NCBI GenBank assembly: GCA_947095585.1
Contig: OX352764.1
Location: forward strand, 73,675,536 to 73,739,535
Source of the DNA: Nephrocerus scutellatus
Taxonomy: Eukaryota > Arthropoda > Insecta > Diptera > Pipunculidae
Reading direction: 5' to 3'
Length of the DNA stretch: 64,000 nucleotides
In this document: piece by piece, positions 1-11,085 of the stretch
Numbering within the stretch: position 1 is the first letter of the stretch
Layout: each line of letters opens with the position of its first letter
Notes under the pieces: model-generated
What the model was told of the DNA's origin: nothing
The model's database searches: none
Seen by the model: only the letters and a program-made list of their open reading frames with translations
Made by a program: the position numbers and the translations under genes

Positions 1-619
1 TGTCACTAGTAACAAGATACATAAGAGTATAAAATTCTTTAAACGCCGTCCCAATCAACCTCTAGGGAAAATACCCTAACAAACTGACGCCATATTTTGG
101 TTGTTTCATCGTTATTATATTAAACGAGTGTGGATGCAGCCCGTTATATGAATAAACGGGGCCCTAGTTTGCATTATTAGATTTAATATCAATTTTCTAT
201 TTAAAGGCGTTGCTCCTATTATTCTTTGTGTCTCTTTTAAAATCTCCCATTATGGTTTGTGTCTTTGTTAAAATTAACAGTTTTAGAACTACTTTGACTG
301 TAAGGTATTGTTCGTGAGCGACATAGCTTATTAGTATTAGTATTATTTAGAAAAAGAGTATAATTATTTTTAAAAAAAAATTGCGTGTGTACAGAGTACA
401 CGTGTCAGAAGTAAAACTTATTTGCCAATATAAACTTCAAATGTAAACGATTTGTAAGTATATAGTAAGAGGTACGATGGTAGGGAGTGAGAGAGAGAGG
501 AAAGAGGGAGAGAAATAAAAGAGAAAACTTTTTTAAAATACTATATAATATTATTTAGAGGATTAAATTGGGAAAAATATTAGTTTTATTGAAATTATAT
601 TTCTTTTGGCGCGTTTAAT
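1..619. other. AT-rich sequence, no gene seen
   Basis: No reading frame of convincing length or composition was found. A purine-rich GA tract runs from about 483 to 525 and is the only obvious local structure. Confidence 0.6.
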
Positions 620-1235
620 AGAGGGTGAACTTGAGAGCGTTACGAAAGTACTACATGATGATTTAATTTTTCCATTTGGGGATCTTTCGGTGGAATTTGG
701 AGGTGTTTTGGGAGGTATTATGGGAGTGTTTTGGTGCTTTTTTAGTAGTATTTGGTGGGTCTTTTGGGAGTGTATTTGGGGTATTTTGATAGTCTTTTAA
801 GGGTCTTTCGCGGATGTTTCGTGGGGTTTTGGAAAGGAAAGTATTTTGGTGGGTCCTTAGAGGGTCTTTTGGGAGAATATTATGAGTGTTTTTGGGGATT
901 TTAGGACACTATTTTGACGATATTGGGATTATTTATTCTTTTGGGTATTTGGGGGTATTTGGGTTTCTTTTGGAAATGTATTGGTGGTATTTTAAGAGTT
1001 TTGTGAGTGGTCCCTAGAATACCCTTAAAAGACGACCAAGAGGCCACCAAAAAATCTTCAAAAGACTGCAAAAGAACCCCTTATAAGACCTCTAAACGAC
1101 TCTCAGAAGACCCATAAACGACTCTCAAAAGACCCCCACAAGACGCTCAAAAGATCCTTTAAAGACCTCCAAGCGATTCCCAAATGCCCCCAAAAGATCC
1201 TCCAAATGACTCCCCCAAATTGGACTCTCAAACAT
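620..1235. repeat. Inverted degenerate 22-bp minisatellite (foldback-like)
   Basis: From about 620 to 1010 the plus strand is G/T-rich and made of imperfect repeats around gggtcttttgggagtgtat, roughly 21-25 bp each. From about 1012 to 1235 it switches abruptly to the A/C-rich complement, with units such as actctcaaaagacccc. The two arms are therefore inverted copies of one tandem unit with almost no spacer (centre near 1012). Drosophila FB (foldback) transposons have long terminal inverted repeats built from short tandem units, so a foldback-type element is one explanation. An inversion inside a minisatellite is another. Confidence 0.6.
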
Positions 1236-2095
1236 CGAAGTTTGTGTTTAAGTTGTTTAAAAGTAACCTCAAGTTCGGAAAAACCGACAGACAGGAATAG
1301 TCAAGTTAAATAAAAGTTTTTAAGAACATTTTAAAAACAAACGAGTGTGTGTGTGAGACTGTGCTGAGACTGCAGTAAATCACAAAAACTCGCGATTGAT
1401 CGATGCTTGTGGTACTAGCCCAACAACGAATATAGCATAGTTCTCTCTTTTTCTCTGACTGGCCAAGTACCTTTTTGCGTTATTTATACTCAAAATCGTT
1501 TCGCATTATGACGTCATAAAACGCTGCAACCTTAAAATTTTACTCCCAACGAGCCTAAAGAAATTTCACTTCAAAAATTGAAACTTAGTTGTAATAGCAT
1601 GTAGCCAAATCTCTATGTAAATCTCCAATTATATAAACATACGAGTATTCAAGTTACTGACAATAAAAAATTATAATATTTATTAATATTTTTGAAATAA
1701 AGAAAAATATGTGAGATAGATTTGGCACTACTACTAAAACTTAAGAATATTTTTGTAACAAACTCTGAAAAATCCGAATGCACTTCTACTTTTACTTTTG
1801 TTCTTATGACTTTTCAAAGCCTGGTATTTGATATGTTCGTTCGATATTTACCTCAAATATGTCTGTATAAACAAATTATTTCGCTGTCTCGACTCTATTC
1901 AGCATTTACAACGTAGCACACTCCGATAAACGTCAACTCACGAATGTTAGGCCGACTTGTACATTAATTTTATTTACCTCATCCATTCTGCTGATTTCGC
2001 ACAAATAAACTTATAAATTAATAGTCTTCTTCTTATTCTTCCAAATAAATAAAAAACAACACATAAAGGTTAAAATTTGTAAGGTAAATTCTCTA
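1236..2095. other. AT-rich sequence, no gene seen
   Basis: The stretch contains a short GT run at about 1347 and otherwise unstructured AT-rich sequence. No open frame looks coding. Confidence 0.6.
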
Positions 2096-2888
2096 ATCAG
2101 AGATACACACATGAGTAACAAATTTGAATAAAATTAAGTTAATTTTTAAAAAAATTATATGGGAAACCCTTGGCTCTTGGGCCAGATCATTTCCCAATGT
2201 TTACAAAAAGTATTTTTACTACTAGTTTTTAAAAAATTTACATAGGTGTCCCTCAGCCCAGAGGCCCGATAACTTCCAAATTTTTACAAATTTTTTTTTC
2301 CATTGGAGATGCACTTACTCGGGCCTCAGGGCTCGTTCACTCCTAAAATTGTACAGAAAGTTTTGTCCATCGGAGATACACATGTGGTAAAATATAAAGA
2401 AAACCTATCTAATTTTTTTAAAAAAATATTATGGGAACACTTTGCGCCCGTTCACTCCAAAAATGTTTGTCCACCGGAAATACACATGTGCATTTTAAAA
2501 AATCGGGCTAATGTTTAATATTTTTTTTATGGGCATCCCTCATGCCACAGAGCACGTTCGCTCTAAAAAATTTACAAAAAAAATTGTCCATCGGAGATAC
2601 ACATGTGTTTAAAATTTGAAGAAAACCGGGCTAATTTTTAAAAAAAATATATGGGCACACCTCGGGCCTCAGGGCACGTTTACTCTAAAAATTTTACATA
2701 AAGTTTTTTCCATAGGAGATACACATGTATATAAAATTTTATAAAAAACTGGTTTAATTTTTGTTTTTTAAAATCACGACCTCGGGCTTCACGACCCCGG
2801 GGCCCGGGGTCTACAACATTTTTACAAGAAGTGTTGTCTATCGGAGATACACATGTGTATACAATTTGAAGAAAATCATCGGGTACTA
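2096..2888 (+). repeat. Array A tandem repeat, left part
   Basis: About six or seven imperfect copies of one unit. Each has a GC-rich stretch (gggcctcagggc or similar), a poly-A/T stretch, then ggagatacacatgtgtat and aaatttgaagaaaatcggg. The ggagatac box recurs at about 2372, 2475, 2592, 2715 and 2843, a spacing of roughly 104-128 bp. The array stops at 2888 because a Helitron inserted there, and it resumes at 6042. Confidence 0.8.
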
Positions 2889-3055
2889 TCTATATATATA
2901 AAAAGAAGTGTACATTTTGATTGTCAATCCATGACTCGAGAACGGCTCAACCGATTGCCATAACATTTTTAGGGAAGGTGCAGGGAGGAGTGATGATGGT
3001 TGGTTAAAATCCAAAATCGGTCCAGCCATTCTCGAGTTATGATTTTTTCCTGAAA

Positions 3056-5310
3056 TTTTTTTTTTTTTTTATAATTCGCGCACGCTTCAAGGGGTTCGCA
3101 CCCTTATAATGATCGGCTATATGCTTGGCACAGCGTGGGCGTTAAGGAAGAGGAGGAGAAAAGAGGAGATGTCTATGAGCTTGTGTTTTGAATGCCTGTG
3201 GATCATAGTGAGGTGGGAAGACAGAGCTTGGCAGAGCATTCCACATACGTGTTGTACGGCTGAAGAACGAATCCCTGAATTTAACTGTACGTCCGAAGAT
3301 GGGCTTGAGGGTACACTGATGAGCATTTAGAGCGCTACGAGTATCGCGGTTGAATTCAAGAAGAGTGGCATGCAGCTGGCTATTTCTCTTGAGCACCGCT
3401 GGTAGAAGAAGCGATAAAACAGTGACAAGCAGGAAACCTTCCTGCGGTGTTCAAGCGAATCTATTGATTTCGCTATATTTTCGTCACCGATAAGTTTTAT
3501 CGCGCGGTTTTGTATTCTATCTAGCTGATGCAAAGTAGTCTTATGCGCACCAGACGAGATATGGCAATTGTACTTAAGTTTTTGGCGAATAAAATCCTTG
3601 TATATGGTAGCCAGATCAGAGGGAGTGAAATATTTTTTGCACCGGGCTAGAAAACCTAAACATTTCGCAGCGTTTTTGGCGACAGTTAATATGTGGTCAT
3701 TCCAACGAAGCTTGTCGTTAACGCACATACCGAGAATTGCGAGATTTTCAGTTTCCTCGATGCAAGTGCCATTCATGGATAATGGAATGTGGTTAAGGAT
3801 TCGCTTAGACGACAGGAGACAGCATTGGGTTTTGGAAGCGTTAAATTCTACTCGATTGATTTCTCCCCATTGTATTATGTTGTCAAGGTCAGAATTTAAC
3901 GATATTAACATACAAAGTTGTTTGAGTTCCACATCAGAGGTGGAGGGACGTTCCTCAAACTTATATGAGAAGCTGAGAGTGCTGTCGTCAGCGAAAGAGT
4001 GAATTGGATTAGAAGTCACAGATAAGAGATCATTAATAAAAATGAGAAAGAGTGTCGGGGACAGAACAGAGCCCTGGGGAACGCCAGCATTTATGTGGTG
4101 TATTTCAGACTTCAAACCGTCTAAAACAACTTGAATTGAGCGGTCCAAAAGATAGCTTCTAATCCAATGAAGTAATTTATCATCAACACCATAAGCACGC
4201 ATTTTAGACAAAAGAGCTTAATGCCAAACTCTGTCAAATGCCTTCGAAATATCGAGTGCAACAGCTTTACTTTCACCAAAATGATGCAAAGATCGGTTCC
4301 ACTGTTCGGTGAGATATACCATCAAATCACCAGTAGAACGTTGCCCACGAACTCCATACTGCCGGTCACTAAGGATTTCGTTGGTTTCAAGATATTTCTT
4401 AAGCTGATAATTGATCAGCGTTTCCATGACCTTGGAAAGAATGGATGTAAGTGCTATGGGTCGGTACGAAGAAGGAGACGACGGCTCGCCTTTTTTGGGT
4501 ATTGGCTGGACAAATGCAGTTTTCTAACTTCTCTGGAAGAGTCCAGAAGAATAGGATGTATGGAAAAGCTTACGCAATGGTAATGCCAGCTTGGAAGAAC
4601 ACCTCTTCAGAACTAGTGGAGAAATACCATCTGGCCCAGCGGATTTGTGAGTGTTGAGATCATTTAAAACTCTAGCAACTGCACGAGTACGAAAAAATAT
4701 CTCTCCCATAGAGTGTTCAATATTCTGAGGTGCAGGAGGCGGCAATGCACAATCTGGAAGCGTAGAGCTAGCTGCGAAATGCGCAGCAAACAGATTGGCC
4801 TTGTCTATAGAGCTGACAACTGGAATGTCATTATAAATGAGCGTTGGAATCGACGACGAGGCTGTATTTTTGATTCTTTTCACGAAAGACCAAAAATTTT
4901 TACTACCTTTGGGACCTTGTAGTATTTTTTGTCTTAATTTTTGGTCGTAGGCGAATTTGACTCGCCGAAGATGGGCATATTGCAATCATTTCTTGCTCGT
5001 TTAAACTTTTTTCGGTTTTCCTCGGTAGGGTTTGCTTTGTAAAACCGAAAGCATAACTCTCTAATCCTAGAAGCCTCTTTACAGCTCAAGTCATACCATC
5101 CATCTTCCTTTGATTTGATAGATTTATTCCTGAAAGGGATAACCTTTTTCATACCAATAAGAATGATGTTTGTGATTGCATCAGCGGCGGCATCCACGTT
5201 GCTATCACGAAAAAATAGCGACCAGTTAGTTCTCCCAAAGAAGTTGTTAAGGCCGTCCCAATTGGCTTTCTCGTAATGCCATACTATTTTTTTTGGGAGT
5301 TTTTTCTCTA
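3056..5310 (-). mobile_element. FADD-type (jockey-like) LINE, 5'-truncated
   Basis: A minus-strand non-LTR retrotransposon. The poly-T at about 3056-3070 is the 3' poly-A tail in element orientation. The same 3' end (gcgtgcgc..ttataaaaaaa) recurs on the opposite strand near 33620, which fixes the element boundary. The 5' side ends near 5310, before the endonuclease domain, as is usual for 5'-truncated LINEs. It lies wholly inside the Helitron at 2889-6041, so it is younger than that insertion. Confidence 0.8.
3142..5197 (-). pseudogene. Reverse transcriptase remnant of the FADD-type LINE
   Basis: Four open pieces read in order on the minus strand: 5197-4934 (linker after the endonuclease), 4985-4524 (linker and RT start, with KSAGPDGISP), 4427-4218 (RQYGVR and ALDISKAFDRVWH, the first catalytic Asp box) and 4211-3327 (GVPQGSVLSPTLF and the FADD catalytic box). 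A last frame at 3396-3142 holds the C-terminal tail with RDSFFSRTTRMWNALP. The frame breaks near 4980, 4520, 4215 and 3390, so no functional protein can be made. The FADD variant and the arrangement suit the jockey superfamily broadly; I cannot fix the clade. Confidence 0.85.
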
Positions 5311-5394
5311 ACTACGTGGTTTATTAACGAGAAACTCGCTCTTTCTAAAACAAGAACAAATACACGTGAAATCGAAAAGTGAAACTTTGTATGT

Positions 5395-5665
5395 ATGTAT
5401 GTCCGGTATGAACTGCCAAACCCTTTAACCGATCGCGTTCTAACTTTGCCTATGGGTTTTCTACCATAATTGGCACTTAATAGGCATAGTTTGAAAGTGG
5501 TCAGACTCCTAAGTCAAAGGGTCTCCATACGAATTTTTTCGACAAATTGCATATTTTTATGAACCAATAGCGTTCAAACTTTGCGTAGGGGTTTTATACC
5601 ATAATGATCACTAAATAGGTGTATTTTGAAGGTGGTCAGACTCCTGGGTCAAGGGGTCACCATTT
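5395..5665 (+). repeat. Two tandem units of about 135 bp inside the Helitron
   Basis: Two copies of a segment with gcgttc(t/a)aactttgc, a ttttctaccataat-like stretch and gtggtcagactcct, starting near 5430 and 5565. A reversed array A unit (acccgattttcttcaaattg) follows at about 5698-5735. The Helitron therefore carries array A sequence internally as well as being inserted in it. Confidence 0.6.
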
Positions 5666-6041
5666 GACAAATTGCATACAGGTGTTTTAAAAAAATTAAC
5701 CCGATTTTCTTCAAATTGTATACACATGAGTCTCGAAAACTGCATTTGTTTGATTAGTAGTTATTTTATTTTACACACAGGGAATGTAAAATGCTAATAT
5801 CAGCCACATTTTTAAACTGAATTTTTAGAATTTTTAAGATATATTATTGGCAGGTAGGGGAAAGTTATAGGTATATATGGAAGGGGAGAAAGATAAAATT
5901 TTAAGATGAGATTTACAAACGTATTTTTAAAATAAAAAAAAACGTAAATTATTGGTTGGTGAGGGAAGGTTATAGGCTATAGTACTCCCGTCACCCCGGC
6001 GGTTCATGTGTGTGGATAGCAAAGCGCCCGGGAACAGCTAG

Positions 6042-6305
6042 TTTTTATAAAATTTGTATGGGTGCCCCTCGACCCCGGGGCCCGATCACTGCCAAATATT
6101 TACAAAAGTGGTGTCCATCGGAGATACACATGTGTATAAAATTTGAAGAAAATCGGGTACTTTTTGTAAAATATTTGTATGGGAGAAACCTTACTCTGAG
6201 GCCCGAAGGGCCTTAAGGAAGTGGGTTAAAAATTGATCACAAGATTTGGTGTGCCTGTCCGCCAGCCAGCCAGCCATGGGCACGCGAAGTTAATATAGAG
6301 AATTA
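6042..6305 (+). repeat. Array A, right part with terminal cap
   Basis: This continues the array broken at 2888. It has a perfect 14-bp palindrome atacacatgtgtat at 6124-6137. It ends in the cap gaagtgggtt, ttgatcacaagatttggtg, a gccagccagcca run and gcgaagttaatatagagaat. The same cap closes the arrays at 26660 and 36360, so it is a true terminus of the repeat family. Confidence 0.75.
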
Positions 6306-8329
6306 AAAAATGAAATTGTGTGCTGTTGTTATATGGAAACACAACTTTACCAACGAATTTGTATGACAATGTTTTGAAAACGTAGATAAAAAAACTTTTA
6401 TTGCACTGACACACTCAGAAAAGGCATTGTATTGAGATGAATTACCAAAAATCATTGCACTATCTTTACACTCAGTAATATTGTTGGGAGCTTGTATATT
6501 CATGTACTTTTTAGGTAGTTCGAATAGAATAAAGTAGAAAAGATTGCATTGTTGCTATTTGTAAGTTAAAGTTGTTATTTGTGAATTATTAAACTGGTAT
6601 TTTTTTTTTATTTGCAAACTCCATTACGAACTCTAGAAAGCCTATATTTCGCAAGAATATTTTTAGTGTCTGAGGCAATGCAAGCGAATCACTCTTTAGT
6701 CCTTTTCACGTAGAATTTATAATTAAATTTTATTAGTTGGTTTTATTGCAAAATGTATTGTTTACAGTATTAACAAGCGATTCCATTATCTTCTACACGT
6801 ACTATCTCCTGTAATAGGTTGAAATAACTGTAGATTGGATACATGTAGTGGACCACTAAATAATTTTCGCACTTTACTCGCATGAATTCATAATATTCAG
6901 ATAATGCTCCACTCCTATTGATGTTTTCTGGTTCGCTTCATGTGTTGTTCTTATACACATGTATTGAACAATGTGAGCATAGTTACGAGTATAGTAACAT
7001 GAAGAAAAGAGGAAGAAAAAGTGAGAATAAATAATGTTACATCCTGGTTTTCACTAAGTGCAAGCGGCCCATAAGAAAACATCGTGTGTGCTGTATAATA
7101 TAAAATTTTATGCTTTTGTATTAGAATATGTATATGTTGTTGATCCCTTTAGAAATATTGCTCAACACTACTGTTTGTGACGTTGCTCATGCAAATATTT
7201 ATTTTCTTACATTATGTATGGTGAACACTTGCTTTTTAAAAAAATATTCCTCGAGAGAATAATTCAATTTCCCCAGTAAAGCTTATAAATTTAATTAAAG
7301 AAATAAAATACTACGTATTCAATTATTTTTTAAGATAGTAAAGCGGAGCTTCTCAGCTCGCGCTATGGGTAGTAGTAATTCAGTCTAAAAACTAGGATTT
7401 TAGTTTCATGAAAAACCCCTTTAGTTATAATTTTCCTCCTAAGTCTACCCCTACGAATAAAAAAAATCTCAAAAATACGCCATTGCAAGCAAAGCGCTAA
7501 GCAATTGTTTTAAAACAAGTCTCATAAAATTCTGACCAGTCGAGATAATCAAACAAACACACGTACGTTGAAAAAACCATTTATTATTATTATTAGCTTT
7601 TAAATTTAAATTAAATTTTAAAAGCAAGATTGGTATAAAAATTTTAATATACGACAGAAAATTTAAAAAAAAAATATGGAATGTTAATAGACGCGATCAA
7701 TGATTACATAAGATTTTGAAAGTAAAATCTATGAAGGACAACAACCCAATCCCCTCAAAAAACTAAGAGTATGTGCCAACAGTAACCCGAACGACTACAG
7801 ACTAAGCACAAAGCAAAAGGATTTAAGAGCTCAGATCTGCCAAACCCAAACGTCATGTACTTTACTCGTATATATAATTTCAGTAAATAAGAAAAGAAAC
7901 TTCCAAAATAATTTTTGATGCAAATATTGCAATGTGGGAAGTGGCACACGTGGCTTTCATGCGACTATCTCGCAGATGCAGTACAACAAGCAATTCGTAG
8001 TAATAGTACAAGCACCCTTTTGTTTTGCCGCAGGAGTTCAGTATGGCCTAAAAAATACACGCTGACAAAAAGGACTTCAAAAGAAACCGTGAAAATACTA
8101 CCATGATTATGCATTTTTTTCATCATGGCAATTTTTCATTTTCTATCCACTGCCAATGCGGGAGTTGACATCGCCATCAGCTTAAAATCCACATCATGTT
8201 AGTCCTCTGAATTTATAAAACCGCCATAACTTGAGCTTAGCTGTCGGTCCCCGTTACTGGCAAACAATAACAAGTACAAGTACAAGTACAACAATCCCAG
8301 ATATTTAATTTAATAAAATTTTGTGTGTA
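6306..8329. other. AT-rich sequence, no gene seen
   Basis: No supported coding sequence. The stretch contains one copy of a dispersed repeat (6560-6665, listed separately) and a short acaagt repeat at about 8270-8292. Open frames here are short and have no recognisable domain. Confidence 0.55.
6560..6665 (+). repeat. Dispersed repeat D, copy 1
   Basis: Shares a block of about 100 bp with 33750-33860, including gttaaagttgt, tatttgtgaa-like text and ccattacgaactct. The origin of the repeat is unknown. Confidence 0.5.
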
Positions 8330-8660
8330 GCTCAGTTTCATAGGCCATTTTTGATAGCACGCGTGTGGCGCGTGTGAAGCCTGTAAATGTTGTTTTTACA
8401 AATTCTTTGAAGTGATGTTTTGCCAAATTTCTAGAAAGCTAAGCGCCCGCGTGTATCGCGTGACGCATGTCCCAATTTGCTTGTGCACGTATGACGGGTC
8501 CAAGATTTTTTTAACTTCTTTTAGGTTCATTTTAACCAACTACCATACATCATACAGAGTTTAAAGCTCAGTCTCATGAAATATTTATAAGCGCCCGAGT
8601 ATGAGAGATGTGACGTAACGTAAGGGAATATTGGTTTTTCAGCTCCATTTTAAAAAACTT
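8330..8660. repeat. Dispersed repeat C (CpG-containing, tandem), copy 1
   Basis: Two imperfect units with agctcagt(t/c)tcatg and CpG-bearing strings such as cacgcgtgtggcgcgtg. The text aacttctttt..ttttaaccaac matches the reverse complement of 37330-37380, and similar text occurs at 26890-27070. It may be an internal module of family B, since copy 37190-37450 lies within a family B element. Confidence 0.5.
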
Positions 8661-10014
8661 TAACTTATAACTTGTGCTCAAAAAACCATTTGTTATTATT
8701 ATAGAAGTGTGTTTGTTTTTACTGACTCAGAGCATTCGTGGCGCATGAGACATGCGATTATACATATACATCCCTCGCCCTACACCACCCATCCCCAACT
8801 GCCCAACAACCTCAATAAACCCCTCCACCACTGTATTTCTGTTTTATCAAAAGTTTGCTCTTAACGCTAAAAAGAACGATAATAGATAACTGTTTTGTTT
8901 CCAATTTTTATTTGATAACACTTCAATAGCTCATCAATAGCTACAGAAAAAAAAGAAAAAAAAAAAAGAAAATCGGTTGACAAACAGAGGAGAAAATGGT
9001 TCTTAACTGTTTTGCCTTTGCCTATAGATTGTGGTCTAATGGCCAGCTCGGCTGTCCAATTTGTTTTTAATATATGTAAGGGTTGAATCTTTGAAGAAAA
9101 AAAATATTTAAGAACAACCCTAAACAGCTTTCATTTGTCGTAAATTAAAATTGTGGCTGCTTCGTCTCCACCAATAACTTTATATAAAAAAATAATCTAT
9201 ATTTCTTCTTATACCATTAAAATTGTACATATACAGTGTACACGGAAATGGTGTGAACCACGCGGTAAAACTTATTGGTGACAAACTTATCGCAAAAAGC
9301 TTAACATTATATAGTTAATTGCTTAAAATATTGCTTAAAATTAATAAAATAGTGGTCTCCTTCGTCTCCTTGGAAAATTTTTATCGAAAGCCGAGTACGA
9401 CAACCATATTCCATTTCTTTTTAAGTAATTACAGAGGCAAAAGTAACTTGTGAAGTGTGAAGTTTTAGCCCTTAAACCAAATGTAGTTATTTTTACTGAC
9501 CTATATATACGCTTACCAGACACGTGCAGTCTCCACTAATATTAACAACCTAACAGTTTACAACGTTACTTCTTGGATTAATTGGCATATATATATGTAT
9601 ATGTATATTATTTATGATAGACAGACCTGACCTGACCTCCCGCCCACTGACGCCACGCCTACATACACCCCACTAACTAACCAATTCACCAATCCAGAAA
9701 ACTATAGAATCGACACTTATACAGGCAAAAAATGTACACTTGTTCGAATATTCTTTATATGAAGATGATATACAGGGAAAACTACACCTATCGGGTCCAA
9801 ATTTTGTCAACGACTTTCTTTTTATTTAAATATGATATGGTGTGAATTTGAGCCAAATCGTTCCATGAATAAGAATTTTCGGAAAAAAACGATACCTGCG
9901 CCATCTGCCGGGCTGATTTGTGAATCTTAACCATCCAGGGCGTCACCCAAACGCATATGACAGTGACAACACACGTACAGTAGAATTATATTATATTATA
10001 TATTATTATATTTT
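8661..10014. other. AT-rich sequence, no gene seen
   Basis: Contains homopolymeric A-rich tracts near 8945-8975 and an AT-only tract at about 9988-10020. No coding frame is supported. Confidence 0.55.
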
Positions 10015-10350
10015 ATATTTTGTCTGTTTATTTGTCGTGGAATCTTTCGAATTTTAACCCACTTCCCAAAGCCCGATTTTATTGAAACTTTGCACACCTG
10101 TCTGTCTCCGGTGACAACACTTTCTGTTAAAATTGTGATCGTGTGTAGTGATCGGGGGCTCCCATATAAATTTTTAAAAAATTTATTCGATTTTCTTCAA
10201 ATTTTATAGTCATGTGTATCTCCTATGGAAACATTATTTGTAAAAATTTTGGATTGATCGGGATATGGGGCTCCTAAACAAGTTTACCGAATTTCTTCAA
10301 ACTTTGTACACTATGTATCCCCGATTAGAGAATTTGCACGAACATTTTTT
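10015..10350 (-). repeat. Array A, inverted copy
   Basis: Reads on the minus strand. It has ttaacccacttcc, then cccgattttattgaaac, tcttcaaattttatag, catgtgtatctcctatgg and gtatccccgattagagaa, which are reverse complements of array A unit landmarks. About three units are recognisable. The left boundary carries tttgtcgtggaatctt, also seen after the cap at 15915. Confidence 0.7.
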
Positions 10351-10369
10351 TATGGGTTGTTTTATTTAA

Positions 10370-10830
10370 CTTTAAGTTTTTCATGGCTCCTGTCAAGTTT
10401 TTAATCTTTATTTTAAAAAGAGCTTGCAACGGGATATCGGGGATTCCGGGGATAGTATGTATTAGGATTTGAGTAAAGACTTTACTGAGGTGGTCGGCAA
10501 ACGCTTTTCTTTTCGCTGCGGCCTTCCTTGCCCAGCTGCCAGCAGGTTAACGAATTGGGGACTCTACTTGACCGGGTTGTTTAAGATGTTTTATTGGTTA
10601 TAGATTTATGAGGAATCATTTCTTCTTTGGGCTTTAAAGCGTTGTGAAGGCCGCTGAAACTCTTTTTAGTTCATATTTTAGGACTGGAGACCTCTTTTTA
10701 TTATGCCCAGCGTTTCTTTTGCTAGCAGCTGTTGCGTTAAGTGCAGCTTGGGTTACGTTTATGGTGTTGCTTTGTTTGGCCAAGTCCTCTAGAGCAACTA
10801 CAAATTCAGTCTTTTGATAAGGATTTCCTA
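10370..10830 (-). pseudogene. Jockey-type LINE remnant (linker before RT)
   Basis: Translation of the minus strand gives PAGSWARKAAAKRKAFADHL and SKVFTQ, resembling the GSWAR...KAEAFAEHL..VF segment that lies between endonuclease and RT in Jockey-clade elements. Further upstream in element orientation, an open stretch of about 58 codons continues towards 10820. Several stops and frame changes are present. The segment is distinct from the FADD and RNase H elements elsewhere in the window. Confidence 0.5.
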
Positions 10831-10887
10831 TATCGGTATTTTAATATTTAATTTTTTTAGGGTTTCTATGCAAAAAACTGGTTAAAA

Positions 10888-11085
10888 ACGACTGCAGCGG
10901 CTTAGTGGAAAAGCGCATGGTTACTGAGCAGAGGTTCGAAACCCAGTAACACCAAAAGTATTTTTCACTTTGTCCCACCTCTCGCGAATGGGTGACAAAC
11001 GTTCCGAGAGTAATAACTTGTCACCGTAAGTTTCTAAATTCGCCGTTCGGATCCAGCCTTAAATTGTATTGTGCAATTATTTTGT
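10888..11085 (+). mobile_element. tRNA-like SINE, copy 1
   Basis: Begins with a box A-like gcggcttagtgg (about 10896), followed about 35 bp later by a box B-like ggttcgaaaccc (10933). The body then has cctctcgcgaatg and ccgagagtaataacttgtcac, ending with cgttcggatccagcct. The same body occurs on the minus strand at 31945-32095 and as a fragment at 25772-25945. A head with pol III promoter boxes plus a shared unrelated body is what defines a tRNA-derived SINE. Confidence 0.65.

Larger units (their letters stand above)
2889..6041 (+). mobile_element. Helitron-like element, interrupted by a LINE
   Basis: The left end is A|TC followed by tatatatataaaaag, and the right end is cccgggaacagCTAG|T. 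TC...CTAG ends inserted between A and T are the hallmark of Helitrons. Just inside the left end is text of the type actcgagaacggctcaaccg, common in insect Helitron ends. Both flanks are array A. Closing the gap restores a unit matching the uninterrupted one at about 6150 (cgggtact..taaaat..ttgtatggg), so the insertion site is supported by a paralogous empty site. An imperfect hairpin (ccccggcg / cgcccggg) precedes the right end. No Rep/helicase frame is present, so this copy is non-autonomous. Confidence 0.7.

Noticed and set aside
606..800. 64-codon ORF rich in W, F and G
   Set aside because: It is the translation of the G/T-rich minisatellite, and the start is TTG.
3109..3330. Plus-strand ORF overlapping the LINE 3' end
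   Set aside because: Antisense to the RT C-terminus, which matches the family on the minus strand.
3568..4002. 144-codon plus-strand ORF
   Set aside because: Antisense shadow of the FADD RT frame at 3327-4211.
6290..6305. Reading the array A cap end (tctctatatt on the minus strand) as a Helitron 5' TC
   Set aside because: Four copies with different flanks share further bases (attttaaa) beyond the TC, so the terminus lies outside it.
9888..9960. GC-richer text (gcgccatctgccgggc), possible transposon end
   Set aside because: No second copy in the window and no recognisable terminus.
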